The notes under the pieces were generated by a model. The model was not told the DNA's origin. It worked only from the letters and a program-made list of their open reading frames with translations, and did not search any database. A stretch of 64,000 nt of DNA from Mesorhizobium plurifarium. GTDB taxonomy: Bacteria > Pseudomonadota > Alphaproteobacteria > Rhizobiales > Rhizobiaceae. Shown one piece after another: positions 49,292-58,595 of the stretch. The stretch's first letter is position 1; every line of letters begins with the position of its first letter. The DNA lies in the NCBI GenBank assembly GCA_000824785.1, contig CCNB01000005.1, forward strand, positions 25,773 through 89,772. The letters run 5' to 3'. Made by a program: the position numbers and the translations under genes.

Positions 49292-49990
49292 ATGAAGACT
49301 CTCGTCGTCTGCTCCGGCGGATTGGATTCCGTTTCCCTTGCTCACAAAGTGGCAGCGGAGCAGGAACTCGCCGGCCTCCTATCCTTCGATTACGGCCAAA
49401 GGCACAGCAAGGAATTGGACTTCGCCGGCCTTTGCGCGCAGCGTCTGAACGTCCCGCACCGCATCATCGATATCCGCGAAATCGGCGGCGGCCTTTTCGG
49501 CTCGGCGCTGACCGACAATGTGGAGGTACCCGATGGGCACTACGCCGAAGACATGATGAAGGTCACGGCGGTGCCCAACCGGAACGCCATCATGTTGGCA
49601 ATCGCCTTCGGCTTCGCTGCCGCGCGCAAGACCGAAGCGGTGGCGACGGCCGTGCACGGTGGCGATCACTTCATCTATCCGGACTGCCGGCCGGCCTTCA
49701 TCGACGCCTTCCAGATGATGCAAGACCGCGCGCTCGAAGGCTACGCGAATATTCGCCTCTATACGCCTTATGTGAATCTCACGAAGGCGGACATAGTTGA
49801 GGATGGAGCCCGATACGGCACGCCATTTGCGGAGACCTGGTCCTGCTACAAGGGCGGCAAGCGTCACTGTGGACGGTGCGGGACCTGCGTCGAGCGGCGC
49901 GAGGCGTTCTATCTCTGTGGGCACCCAGATCCCACCGACTACGAGGACGCCGACTTCTGGCTCGACGCGGTGCGCAGGAGGAGCGTGTAA
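49292..49990 (+). CDS. queC: 7-cyano-7-deazaguanine (preQ0) synthase
   Basis: 232 residues, start with ACAGGAAA upstream. The ATP pyrophosphatase loop is CSGGLDSVSLAHKV, followed by LSFDYGQRHSKEL. The zinc-binding end is CYKGGKRHCGRCGTCVERR (four Cys). It converts 7-carboxy-7-deazaguanine to preQ0. queD follows with a one-base overlap and queE overlaps queD, so the three form one operon. Other queuosine genes (folE-type, queF, tgt, queA) are not in the window. Confidence 0.96.
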   Translation: MKTLVVCSGGLDSVSLAHKVAAEQELAGLLSFDYGQRHSKELDFAGLCAQRLNVPHRIIDIREIGGGLFGSALTDNVEVPDGHYAEDMMKVTAVPNRNAIMLAIAFGFAAARKTEAVATAVHGGDHFIYPDCRPAFIDAFQMMQDRALEGYANIRLYTPYVNLTKADIVEDGARYGTPFAETWSCYKGGKRHCGRCGTCVERREAFYLCGHPDPTDYEDADFWLDAVRRRSV

Positions 49991-50346
49991 TGTTCCGTAT
50001 TACCAAGGAATTCCACTTTTCGGCCTCGCATCAACTCACGTCCTTGCCCCCTGACCACCAGTGCGCGCGCCTGCACGGGCATAACTACATCGTCGAAGTG
50101 GAGCTATCGGGCGAGCAACTGAACGAGCACGGCTTTGTCCGCGACTATCACGATTTGGCACCGCTCAAACGCTATATCGACGAGAACTTTGACCACCGAC
50201 ATCTCAACGACGTGCTGGGACACGAGCAGGTCACGGCCGAATGTCTGGCCAGACATTTTTATGAGTGGTGCAAGGCACGGCTGCCTGAAACCTCGGCCGT
50301 ACGGGTGAGCGAAACGCCGAAAACATGGGCCGAATGCCGGCCATGA
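49990..50346 (+). CDS. queD: 6-carboxy-5,6,7,8-tetrahydropterin synthase
   Basis: 118 residues, beginning [16 protein letters not shown] at the TAATG junction with queC. Zinc ligands and catalytic Cys are in [17 protein letters not shown]; length is normal. It makes carboxytetrahydropterin from dihydroneopterin triphosphate, the first committed step to deazaguanines. Confidence 0.95.
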   Translation: MFRITKEFHFSASHQLTSLPPDHQCARLHGHNYIVEVELSGEQLNEHGFVRDYHDLAPLKRYIDENFDHRHLNDVLGHEQVTAECLARHFYEWCKARLPETSAVRVSETPKTWAECRP

Positions 50347-51077
50347 CCGATACGCAACCCGCAATCCGCGTAAGTGAGATTTTCGGGCCGACGATCCAGG
50401 GCGAGGGCGTGCTCATCGGTCTGCCGACGGTCTTCGTCAGAACCGGCGGGTGTGATTATCGCTGTTCCTGGTGCGACAGCCTGCATGCGGTGGACAGGCA
50501 ATTCCGGCATGAATGGGAGATGATGTCCTCCGACGCGGTGTGGCAAAACGTGGTCGCGCTTTCCGGCGGCCGCCCGTTGATGGTTTCGCTGTCAGGCGGC
50601 AATCCGGCTATCCAGCCCTTCGGTGCTCTCATCAAGCGAGGCCATGATGAGGGCTACCGATTTGCGCTGGAAACCCAAGGTTCCGTCGTCAGGGTATGGT
50701 TCGCCGAACTTGACGTGCTGGTCCTCAGCCCAAAGCCGCCGTCAAGTGAAATGAGGACCGATTGGGCCACTGTCGAGGCATGCTTCCAAGCGGCGCAGGA
50801 CAAGCCGCAAGTCGTGCTGAAGCTCGTTGTCTTCGACAAAAATGACTATGCCTTTGCGAAAGAGGCCGCCGCGAGATTTCCGCGACTTCCAGTCTATCTG
50901 CAACCCGGCAATCATACGCCGCCACACCCCGGAAACGAGGACGCACCTGTCGACGTTGATGGAATAATGAAACGCATGGAGTGGCTGGTTGATAGCGTAA
51001 CCCGCGACAGGTGGTTCGAAGCCCGCGTGTTACCACAGCTGCACGTTATGCTCTGGGGTAACAAACGAGGCGTCTAG
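50343..51077 (+). CDS. queE: 7-carboxy-7-deazaguanine synthase
   Basis: 244 residues from ATG 50343, overlapping queD by four bases. The N-terminus carries [11 protein letters not shown] and the radical-SAM cluster [20 protein letters not shown] is the SAM-binding GGxP-type strand. It rearranges carboxytetrahydropterin to carboxydeazaguanine for QueC. The operon ends here, convergent with hemN. Confidence 0.95.
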   Translation: MTDTQPAIRVSEIFGPTIQGEGVLIGLPTVFVRTGGCDYRCSWCDSLHAVDRQFRHEWEMMSSDAVWQNVVALSGGRPLMVSLSGGNPAIQPFGALIKRGHDEGYRFALETQGSVVRVWFAELDVLVLSPKPPSSEMRTDWATVEACFQAAQDKPQVVLKLVVFDKNDYAFAKEAAARFPRLPVYLQPGNHTPPHPGNEDAPVDVDGIMKRMEWLVDSVTRDRWFEARVLPQLHVMLWGNKRGV

Positions 51078-51602
51078 CCAGCACTCGCCGGGGCGACAGC
51101 CTTCGGCATCCCATAGCAAGAATCGACAATCAGGATGCCGATCGCAGGCTCGTAAAGAGCTTGCGTCGACGGTTTCCTGTCGCTGCCAGGTAGCATGCGG
51201 CGCCCGGAGCGACACTCCACCCTGACCGTCGGCCCTTCTGTCGGATAGGCGCGCCAGGGCCAATGCAGAAATCCGCATAAGCACGATATGAAGGATTGCT
51301 GACGAATGTCATCGCTAACGCGGGGGCGTCGCTCGCCGTCGCCGGCTCGCGGGGCGAGCCGGATGAAGTTCGGCTTGGCAAGGTCCTCGAGCGCTTTGCG
51401 GATCAAATCGTCCTGCTTGAACGGCGCTTGCCGCCGGCCAGCTCGCGTGAACGCCGCGCATGAATTGGGGGCAGGGCGCAAGCATCAAAGAGACCAGCTG
51501 CTATCTGCAGCCGATAGCCATGAACCCTCGCAATTTCCAGTGCTGCGGAAATGGCTAGCAATCGATCAAACGCGATTGAGGCGAGTTTTATGATCGAAAT
51601 GC
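51078..51602. other. Convergent gap between queE and hemN with a GC hairpin
   Basis: About 525 bases with no supported gene; a 135-codon minus-strand ORF has no homology I recognise and could be debris. A perfect 9-base stem CCGGCTCGC / GCGAGCCGG with loop GGG is at 51342-51362; without a T run it is only a possible terminator. Confidence 0.4.
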
Positions 51603-52952
51603 TCAAACTGCCGCTGAGTGCCTGGCCGTTTCACTCTCGAAATATTTGTCGAACTTCACCGCAATGCTCCTTACGAAGGGGCGGTTTTCCGGCGGCACGA
51701 CGAATTTGTCGCCTTGGAGTTCAAGCAGTCGAGCGGGATCCTTGAGGGCGATGGAGCTTGCCTGACGAAGGAGCTTTTGGCCGGCTTTCCCGAAGCGCTC
51801 CACCAGGTCGATCGCCGAGAAGGCGAAATCGCACATCAGTCGCTCAATGATCCAGCCCCGGACGCGATCGTCGTCGGAAAATGCTACACCGCGGACGCAG
51901 GCCAGCTTCCCCTCTTCCACCATGCTCCGGTATTCGCCGGTCGAAGGCATGTTCTGCACGTAGCCCTGGCGAAACCGGCCGATGGACGAAGGGCCAAGTC
52001 CAATCAACGTCTCGCAGCGATCCTCGGTATAGCCCTGAAAATTGCGATGCAACGCTCCCGCGCGGGCCGCTATCGCTAACGTATCGCCCGGCCTTGCGAA
52101 ATGGTCGAGCCCGATTGATTCGTATCCCTTGTCCTCGATCGCTCGCGCAGCAAGTTGCGATTGCGCGAACCGCTCCGTGGCACCGGGGAGCCATGCCTCG
52201 TCGATCATCGTCTGATGCTTCTTGAACCAGGGCACGTGGGCATAGCCGAACAGCGCGATCCTGTCCGGTTCCAGGGTGAGCGCCTGCGCTATGGTGGAAC
52301 GCACGCTCTCGCTGGTTTGATGCGGCAGGCCATAGAGCAGATCAAGGTTCACGGACTCTACTCCCCGGGAACGAACGCCATCGACGACTGCCTTGGTCTG
52401 CAAAAAACTTTGCTCGCGGTTGATCGCCCTTTGCACTTTCGGATTGAAGTCCTGCACGCCGACGCTCGCCCTGGTCATGCCGATTTCGGCAAGCGCGTCG
52501 AGGCGGGCTCCGTCCATATCGTTCGGATCGATCTCGACACTGATTTTGGCATCCTGGAGAAAATCAAAATTGTCTCGCAGCGCCGTCCCCAATGTCACCA
52601 GATGCTGCGGCTTCAGCATGGTCGGCGAACCGCCCCCGAAATGAACCGCGCGAACTCGGCCCTTGCCGCTGACGAGGCTGCCAACTGTCACGATCTCTGC
52701 ATGCAACGAACGCAAATAGGAGGCAACTGGCGCATAGCGACGCGTATGTTTGGTATGGCACGCGCAAAACCAGCAGAGCCTGTCGCAATAGGGAATATGC
52801 AGGTAAAGCGATATCTCCCCGCCGCCTTCGAGCGCCTCCAGCCAGCCGCGATAAACGACTGCATCGATACCTCGATGGAAATGCGGTGTGCTGGGGTAAC
52901 TGGTATAGCGCGGGACATTCTCACCAAGTCTGGCAGCCAGTTCCGATCGCAT
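51603..52952 (-). CDS. hemN: Oxygen-independent coproporphyrinogen III oxidase
   Basis: 449 residues from ATG 52952; the frame to 53048 adds a non-conserved lead. Radical-SAM cluster YCDRLCWFCACH, then HFGGGSPTML, VSIEIDPN-type strand (SVEIDPNDMDGAR) and GVQDFNPKVQRAINR are typical of HemN. It makes protoporphyrinogen without oxygen, needed for haem under nodule-like microaerobiosis. It is divergent from fnrN with 170 bases between starts, and FnrN is its likely activator. Confidence 0.96.
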   Translation of the reverse strand: MRSELAARLGENVPRYTSYPSTPHFHRGIDAVVYRGWLEALEGGGEISLYLHIPYCDRLCWFCACHTKHTRRYAPVASYLRSLHAEIVTVGSLVSGKGRVRAVHFGGGSPTMLKPQHLVTLGTALRDNFDFLQDAKISVEIDPNDMDGARLDALAEIGMTRASVGVQDFNPKVQRAINREQSFLQTKAVVDGVRSRGVESVNLDLLYGLPHQTSESVRSTIAQALTLEPDRIALFGYAHVPWFKKHQTMIDEAWLPGATERFAQSQLAARAIEDKGYESIGLDHFARPGDTLAIAARAGALHRNFQGYTEDRCETLIGLGPSSIGRFRQGYVQNMPSTGEYRSMVEEGKLACVRGVAFSDDDRVRGWIIERLMCDFAFSAIDLVERFGKAGQKLLRQASSIALKDPARLLELQGDKFVVPPENRPFVRSIAVKFDKYFESETARHSAAV

Positions 52953-53009
52953 GTCGTCGTCAACCTGTTTGAGTCGCCGGGACTGTGGACGCACGGATGA
53001 GCCAAAGCA

Positions 53010-53023
53010 CTGATCTCGGTCAG
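53010..53023. promoter_or_regulatory. Degenerate FNR-type box between hemN and fnrN
   Basis: CTGATCTCGGTCAG keeps the TGAT N4 xTCA core of the anaerobox TTGAT N4 ATCAA but misses the outer T/A pairs and has G for A in the right arm. It is about 60 bases before the hemN start. It is the best candidate in the gap; no perfect anaerobox is present. Confidence 0.3.
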
Positions 53024-53122
53024 CCTCCAGCATGACAAACTGCCGCAAGGATTTTTCTACCGACGATTGTTATCGTGCCGGCGCTTGGGACCGGGAGGGC
53101 GATCAGATCGGGAGAGCGATCA

Positions 53123-53875
53123 ATGACACAACGGCACGGCCCTCACAGTTCCGGCATCCCCGCCTATTGCCTGTCTTGCCAGGCACGGCACCATGGCCTC
53201 TGCAGCGCGCTCGATCCAGATCGTTTGGCCAAGCTCGCCAGGACTTCGTCACGGCACAGGGTCGAACCGGGCGTCGAATTGATTGGCGATGCCGAGACCC
53301 TCAACAGCTATTCGAACGTGCTTTCGGGCGTGGTGAAGCTGACGAAGAGCCTCTCGGACGGCCGCCAGCAAATCGTCGGTCTGCGGTTCGCGCCGGATTT
53401 TCTGGGACAGCCCTTCAAGGCGAAAAGCGCGATCTATGCCGAAGCGGCAACGACTGTCTCGATATGCTCGTTTCCGAAAGAGGCAATCGAAAAGATGATG
53501 AAGCAATCACCGGAGCTCGAGCATCGCCTGCTCACGCAGACGCTGAACGAGCTCGACGAAGCACGCGAATGGATGGTGACTCTGGGCTGCAAGACCGCGC
53601 CTGAGAAGGTAGCGAGCTTTCTTCTCATGATCGCCCGCAACATCGGTTCCAGTGCTGGCCCGGCAGCCAGATCGGCGCGCTTCGATCTGCCGCTAACGCG
53701 CGCCGACATCTCTGATTTTCTTGGAATTACAAATGAGACGGTGAGCCGTCAGCTGACCAGACTGAGAATGGACGGCGTGATCCGGATCGAGAACAGCCGC
53801 CGTGTCACGGTAGACGACATGAGCCGGCTGGAACAACGTTGCGGTGGGCGGTGGCCGAGGCGAAACCGCTGTTGA
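53123..53875 (+). CDS. fnrN: FNR-type oxygen-responsive regulator FnrN
   Basis: 250 residues from ATG 53123, preceded by GGGAG. The N-terminal Fe-S cysteines are spaced C-x2-C-x7-C (Cys16, Cys19, Cys27 in CLSCQARHHGLC), with a further Cys in VSICSF, so it should sense oxygen directly. A cNMP-like domain follows, then a Crp helix-turn-helix with the FNR recognition residues in NETVSRQL. FnrN activates hemN and fixNOQP-type genes in rhizobia. It sits divergent from hemN and may regulate itself. Confidence 0.95.
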   Translation: MTQRHGPHSSGIPAYCLSCQARHHGLCSALDPDRLAKLARTSSRHRVEPGVELIGDAETLNSYSNVLSGVVKLTKSLSDGRQQIVGLRFAPDFLGQPFKAKSAIYAEAATTVSICSFPKEAIEKMMKQSPELEHRLLTQTLNELDEAREWMVTLGCKTAPEKVASFLLMIARNIGSSAGPAARSARFDLPLTRADISDFLGITNETVSRQLTRLRMDGVIRIENSRRVTVDDMSRLEQRCGGRWPRRNRC

Positions 53876-54347
53876 ACGAGACCTGCGGCCGGCTCGCTCG
53901 TGGCCGGCCTGGCCGCCTCTCCCGTTCCCGCCCGCTCCATTCGCTATGCTCCCATGCTGGGGACAATGCGGCTACGCGGAGCCGGCAGGGGGGCCTTTCT
54001 ACAACCCTGCTGCTTTCGTCAGGTGACGCCGAATAAATCGCGCGGGTTTGATACTTGCGAGTCATTCCGCAGAGCGGCCGAGCTGCTCGTGGACATATGA
54101 CTCATCGATTTCGGCCATGGAGGCAAGGCCCGGCTAGCACCGAATGCCACCCCTTTGCCGTTCGCCTTCGGGCAGATCGCCGCACACGCTGGCCGCAAAC
54201 CCGCGCGTTTGATGAGACGGGTAACTTCTTGGCCGCTGAGTGGCCTGGCGGCGACCTTTTTGCTGTCAAGTGACTTAGAGAACTGACCCGATTTTTCGCA
54301 GCCGGTCACACCTTACGTGTCCTGCGGTGCCACGTCCGGCGCCTGGT
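53876..54347. other. Convergent gap between fnrN and the trehalose synthase gene
   Basis: About 470 bases with no supported gene or clear terminator. Short ORFs on both strands have no homology. Confidence 0.4.
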
Positions 54348-55787
54348 TCAGATGACTCTTGCATTGAATGAATCGCGATAACGCACCTCAAAACTGGAGA
54401 GAGCTGATTGAATCGAGTGATACCACTTTGGGATTTGCGAGATCTGCGTGCTCGAGCGCAGACAGTGTTCGCGTGCGGTTCTGGCCATCTCCTCAAAATC
54501 ACTATAACCGACCGCAAGGCGATGCATCATTTCTGCAGCTTTGTCCTCGATGTCCGGCTCGTGGAGGACAACGCCATTAAGCCCATTTACGACCTGCCTC
54601 TTCAGACCAAAGGCGGACGACACTACGACGGGTTTGCCTCGGAACAGAGCCTCCGTTGCCGTAAGGCCGAAACCCTCTTCGCGAGATAGAGCAAATACTC
54701 CATGCGCGTTCTGTTGCAGCCGGCCGACGATTTCCGCATTTGCGTCGTGGTCCTTCATCGAAATACGGACCAGATAGACGCGCCGCCGCACTTCCTCCGA
54801 TAATTGAGTGCATAATAGGACGCATTTCTCGAAATACTCCCGTCCTTCAGGATCGTCGGCAACATCCAAAGGATCCGGTCCCGCGATCACCAGGCGTGTA
54901 TCGTAGGCTTCCGCGAGCGCCGTTTTCACAAAGCGATCGTAAGCGGCGATAATCCGGTCAATACCTTTCAGTCCATCCCACCTGGATACATGAAGGAAGT
55001 ACCGTGAGTCGAGAATGTCCTGAAGAGAGGGGGTGGGCTCGAATTCTTGGCCGTTGAACGAAACCAAATGGTCTAGCGTCTGGCTTGCTGGCCCTTCATA
55101 ATTACGGTTCTTGCTTGAAAATGGGCTGATGGATGGCGGGATGATATCTATAGGCAGATCAGTATCAAAGGCATATTCCTTGGCGCTTAGGACAATGCGT
55201 TGGAATTGATGGAGGTATTCGCCCAAGAATCCCCAGATTTCGTCGACCGTCGGGGTGCGCTTTGGATAGCCGATGTGGCATCGCCAGACAGCCGGGTGCG
55301 GGTGAGATTCAAGGAACTTCGCAGCCGCAACAAGAGGCTGCGGATCATGAATTACCAGGAAGCCGTCGGGCCTGATGATCCTTTCCAGCTCCGTAGCGCC
55401 TTTCTTCGATGCCTCAAGATAATGCGGGAGCAGAACATTCAAACCTGCCACGTTGACGTCGTGAAGAGAATTATGAAGCGCTTTGGTGAATTGAAAGAAT
55501 TGCTCTTCCTTCGGCTTAAAGATGAGCCAACGCACATCAAAACCAAGGTCCCGAAGCAGGCAAATGTGATGTGGAAGCATTTCGGCCACCCCACCGCCGA
55601 ATGCGGTGGAATTTATGTGCCAAATGCAACGGCTGCCGATCATGTTACGAGCTTCTCCGGACGAACGAAATAGCTCATCGAGGAGTTCCTCATAATGGTT
55701 TCGCTCCGCCACGTAATGGGCAAGTACCGAGCCTTCTACCAGCACCTCATCAAAAAGTGAGGTGCGGGGTTTCGTTGATACTTTCAT
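54348..55787 (-). CDS. TreT-like trehalose synthase (GT4 glycosyltransferase)
   Basis: 479 residues from ATG 55787. WHINSTAFGGGVAEMLPHHI near residue 60 is the TreT signature; HVSRWDGLKGIDRIIAAYDR and EGFGLTATEALFRGKPVVV are the GT-B donor-site motifs. TreT joins NDP-glucose and glucose to trehalose in one step. Trehalose is an osmoprotectant that matters in rhizobial survival and nodulation. It is last in a GMC-HAD-TreT run, 37 bases after the phosphatase gene. Confidence 0.85.
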   Translation of the reverse strand: MKVSTKPRTSLFDEVLVEGSVLAHYVAERNHYEELLDELFRSSGEARNMIGSRCIWHINSTAFGGGVAEMLPHHICLLRDLGFDVRWLIFKPKEEQFFQFTKALHNSLHDVNVAGLNVLLPHYLEASKKGATELERIIRPDGFLVIHDPQPLVAAAKFLESHPHPAVWRCHIGYPKRTPTVDEIWGFLGEYLHQFQRIVLSAKEYAFDTDLPIDIIPPSISPFSSKNRNYEGPASQTLDHLVSFNGQEFEPTPSLQDILDSRYFLHVSRWDGLKGIDRIIAAYDRFVKTALAEAYDTRLVIAGPDPLDVADDPEGREYFEKCVLLCTQLSEEVRRRVYLVRISMKDHDANAEIVGRLQQNAHGVFALSREEGFGLTATEALFRGKPVVVSSAFGLKRQVVNGLNGVVLHEPDIEDKAAEMMHRLAVGYSDFEEMARTAREHCLRSSTQISQIPKWYHSIQSALSSFEVRYRDSFNARVI

Positions 55788-55824
55788 CGTGGCCCCTCCC
55801 TTAGGTCTGTGGAGCAGGTTCAAC

Positions 55825-56487
55825 TCAGCTGGTTTGAAAGGAAGCCTCGCCAAAGTTCTCTATCCAGCCCCTTGTGTCAGGATGACCTCTGGCGTTGGGG
55901 CCGACGCCGACGCAGTCGCAGCCTGCCGCGATCGCCGCTTCAATTCCGGTGGGGGAATCCTCAAAAACCAAGCATCTTTTGCCGGCGATGCCCAGCATTC
56001 GCAACAGCGTTTGATAGGGTTGCGGATACGGCTTTCCCTGACTGACGTCCTCGGCTGCAATCATGATCCGCGGCCAGGAGAGTCCAGCCGCCTCAAGGCG
56101 GGCAAGGGCCGAAACCCGTGCCGAAGAGGTGACAATAGATCGCCTTTCTGCTGGGATAGAGCTATAGAACTCTACGGCGCCCTCGATCGGTTGCAACAGT
56201 CCCATCGCTTGAACTTCGTAATCCGCAATGCGATCTGCCTCGCGTTCTGGCGAGAGATTGGGCGCGATCGCCGCCACCAAATCGACGTCGCGGCGGGCGG
56301 CCGACATTCGCACCGCGTTATCCGGAGAGATCCGTTCCTCCCTTGCCCATCGACGGAGTGCGCTTTCGACCACAGCCTCCGAATCTACAAGGGTTCCGTC
56401 CAGATCGAAGGCTACGTGATCATAGTCGTCGAGATGAACATTAACGGTTGCGGTTTTCGTGCGATTTTTCAAGGCTTTCCGCCCCAT
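55825..56487 (-). CDS. HAD-superfamily phosphatase/phosphoglucomutase-like protein
   Basis: 220 residues. Motif I FDLDGTLVDSEA, motif III Lys in GKPYPQPY, motif IV VFEDSPTGIEAAIAAG; a small helical cap lies between (residues about 40-95). The fold is that of beta-phosphoglucomutase, gph and 2-deoxyglucose-6-phosphate phosphatases. Next to TreT it may release glucose or sugar from its phosphate. Substrate unproven. Confidence 0.88.
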   Translation of the reverse strand: MGRKALKNRTKTATVNVHLDDYDHVAFDLDGTLVDSEAVVESALRRWAREERISPDNAVRMSAARRDVDLVAAIAPNLSPEREADRIADYEVQAMGLLQPIEGAVEFYSSIPAERRSIVTSSARVSALARLEAAGLSWPRIMIAAEDVSQGKPYPQPYQTLLRMLGIAGKRCLVFEDSPTGIEAAIAAGCDCVGVGPNARGHPDTRGWIENFGEASFQTS

Positions 56488-56663
56488 ATCAGCCCCAATG
56501 ATGCTTATTGGAAAGGCACGCTCTCTCTGCGGTGTGAAATGCCTCCGCGCACTATTCGACCATGGGCTGGGTCAGTAACCTGTGCAGTCATGTCTTCGTC
56601 CCAACAGTGTGCCGGCTGCAAAGCGGCAAAAAATGCACCGTCCATGGAGCCAGGACCGAGCAT

Positions 56664-58160
56664 CTAAGTTGCGCCTTTACCGTGTGACATAGCCATTCGC
56701 CTGGCGTTGGCCATGATTGTGTGGGTCGGATTGCTGTTCCCGGCGAAGTTCATAACGGAGCCATCCATCACATGGATGTTGGTCAACCCATGGACCCTGC
56801 CGCAGCTGTCCACGACCGAGTTCCTCGGATCACTACCGGCGCGCATCGTGCCGTGCAGGTGGGAGCTGCCTTTTCCCGGGAAATATGGCTCTCGCTCGAT
56901 GCGGCATGCGCCAAGGTGGCGCAGGATGTCATCCGCGCGATCGCCGAGAAAATTCCTTCGTGCACGGTCATTTTCCGAGCTTCGGTATTCGAAACGGATA
57001 TAAGGGGTACCGTACTGGTCAGCGGCCTCGTCAAGCGCGACGCGGTTATGCGACCATGGCTCTTCTCCGGCTATGTAGTGCAGGCGCACGACGCCGACGT
57101 TCTCATTCGGCGACGCGAAATTCGCTTCATAAATGAGCCCACCAAATTTGCAGGGCGCGCCGTTATGTTCGTAGAACTCATCGGTATAAACGGTCGAATG
57201 CGGTCCCCAGTGGGGAGCAAATGCATCGGAGCCCCGATCGGCCCGCTCCATGTAGCCGACGGAGTAGCCGCCAATCTTGAACGAGAGGCCGCGTCCAACG
57301 AGGCCGGATTCATTTCCTATTCCCTTCGGAGCATGGTCACCCTTCGACCGGAGCATCAATGCCGCTGTTTGTACCGCGTTTGCGCAGACGATGACCCTTT
57401 CAATTGGGATCCGGATCAGTTCCGACGAGAGCGGCACATAGCACTCAAGGGCTCCAGCCCGACTGTCTTTCTGCATTTGGATCCGGTTGACGAAACAGCC
57501 GTATAGAACCGAGATTGACCCTGGCAGGGCGGAGTCATCCAAAATGTTTCTTGCAAGCACTGATGCTCTCGCATCCGTAGGGCACGCGAGTTCATCGCAA
57601 GCCGAACAATTGATGCATCCCTTGTTGCTCCCTGGCGGCCTGATTGCTAGTGGGATGGTTTTTGATCTTATGCCGAGTTCCTGCATTGCATTGGATAACA
57701 TCAGTCCACGCGGACTGGGTGGATACGATGGAAGCCCATTCGCGCCACTGATCTCCAAGAGATGCTCGATCTCCAAATAGTAGGGTTCGAGCTCCTCGAG
57801 GGTAATCGGCCAGTCAATCGCCATGTCAGTCGTAAGATATTGGGAAGCTGACAGATCTGCTTGTCGGTATCTGAACGTTATCGCGTTGTAGAACGGCATC
57901 CCGCCGCCGACGCAGGACGCTGTCCAGGGGTTGCCATCGGCCTGACCATTGGAAGTGAATGCCTTGCTGTAGGGCTCTTGATGAGGCCCGAGCATGGCGC
58001 CAGGATAAGCCGGGCCTCCATATTCCAGGACGGCCACATGGCACCCCTTTTCAGCAAGTGTCCGGGCGACGATCGATCCAGATGGCCCGGAGCCGACAAC
58101 AACCGCATCGAAGTTTGTGTAATTACTCGCGTGCGCCGCAATGTGTCTGATGTCCGTCAC
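56664..58160 (-). CDS. GMC-family (glucose-methanol-choline) oxidoreductase
   Basis: 498 residues. FAD motif VVVGSGPSGSIVARTLAEKG at residue 20; catalytic His region SSHLHGTMRAG and the final NPTHTIMANARRMAMS. A Cys cluster (GCINCSACDELACPTDA) sits mid-protein, as in sugar-dehydrogenase relatives. These enzymes oxidise sugars or alcohols; no export signal is obvious and no cytochrome subunit is adjacent, so a cytosolic or small-subunit-independent form is likely. First of three genes with HAD and TreT; the gap to HAD is 176 bases, so a separate promoter is possible. Confidence 0.88.
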   Translation of the reverse strand: MTDIRHIAAHASNYTNFDAVVVGSGPSGSIVARTLAEKGCHVAVLEYGGPAYPGAMLGPHQEPYSKAFTSNGQADGNPWTASCVGGGMPFYNAITFRYRQADLSASQYLTTDMAIDWPITLEELEPYYLEIEHLLEISGANGLPSYPPSPRGLMLSNAMQELGIRSKTIPLAIRPPGSNKGCINCSACDELACPTDARASVLARNILDDSALPGSISVLYGCFVNRIQMQKDSRAGALECYVPLSSELIRIPIERVIVCANAVQTAALMLRSKGDHAPKGIGNESGLVGRGLSFKIGGYSVGYMERADRGSDAFAPHWGPHSTVYTDEFYEHNGAPCKFGGLIYEANFASPNENVGVVRLHYIAGEEPWSHNRVALDEAADQYGTPYIRFEYRSSENDRARRNFLGDRADDILRHLGACRIEREPYFPGKGSSHLHGTMRAGSDPRNSVVDSCGRVHGLTNIHVMDGSVMNFAGNSNPTHTIMANARRMAMSHGKGAT

Positions 58161-58537
58161 GGGTAATAGTCTCCTGTGGGGTGTGCGGTAGCGGGCCAGC
58201 GGGCGGTGCTCGCGATGGAGGTCAGGAGTTGCTTTATACGGGACGCGTAGTGGGGGGCGGCGATGCCTGTCGGACCGGTGGCTGGGTGGCGACAGTTGAC
58301 GAAGAGGCCGTCGTGGGTGGATGCATTCGGAAGACCAGCGGCGGCGGCATTGGTGGGGTGACCATCAAACGTCTTCTCCTTTTCAGTGACGTGTTGCGGA
58401 CGGCAGCGCATTTACTGTGCCAACGAGAAACCGTTTTAATTCAACCGATGCTCGTACTCTGGTAGTCGCATTTCCAACATTGTCGGACATTGGACAGTGC
58501 CAAACACCAAGCGCTCGCGGGCTCGGCAGCGATAAGA
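58161..58537. other. Divergent gap upstream of the GMC gene and Fic gene
   Basis: About 375 bases with short plus-strand frames (for example from 58181) lacking homology. Holds the GMC upstream region; no recognised motif besides the Fic promoter at its right end. Confidence 0.4.
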
Positions 58538-58566
58538 TTGCTATTGCTCACTTTTTTCGCTATCAT
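58538..58566 (+). promoter_or_regulatory. Sigma-70-type promoter of the Fic gene
   Basis: TTGCTA (58538-58543), exactly 17 bases, TATCAT (58561-58566). The start would fall near 58573, inside the palindrome at 58565-58595. Confidence 0.6.
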
Positions 58567-58595
58567 GAGTTATAGAAAGGCGCTCTATAGCTCAT
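58565..58595 (+). promoter_or_regulatory. Palindromic operator over the -10 box and start codon of the Fic gene
   Basis: Left arm ATGAGTTATAGA, right arm TCTATAGCTCAT, eleven of twelve bases complementary, 7-base spacer. It begins within the -10 element and ends on the first two bases of the Fic start codon. Placement like this is typical for an autorepressor binding site or an RNA hairpin hiding the start. Confidence 0.6.

Noticed and set aside
48484..49800. 438-codon plus-strand ORF running into queC
   Set aside because: It overlaps queC in another frame; its Arg/Pro-rich second half is the shadow of queC.
51074..51481. 135-codon minus-strand ORF downstream of hemN
   Set aside because: No start signal or homology; overlaps queE end and a GC hairpin.
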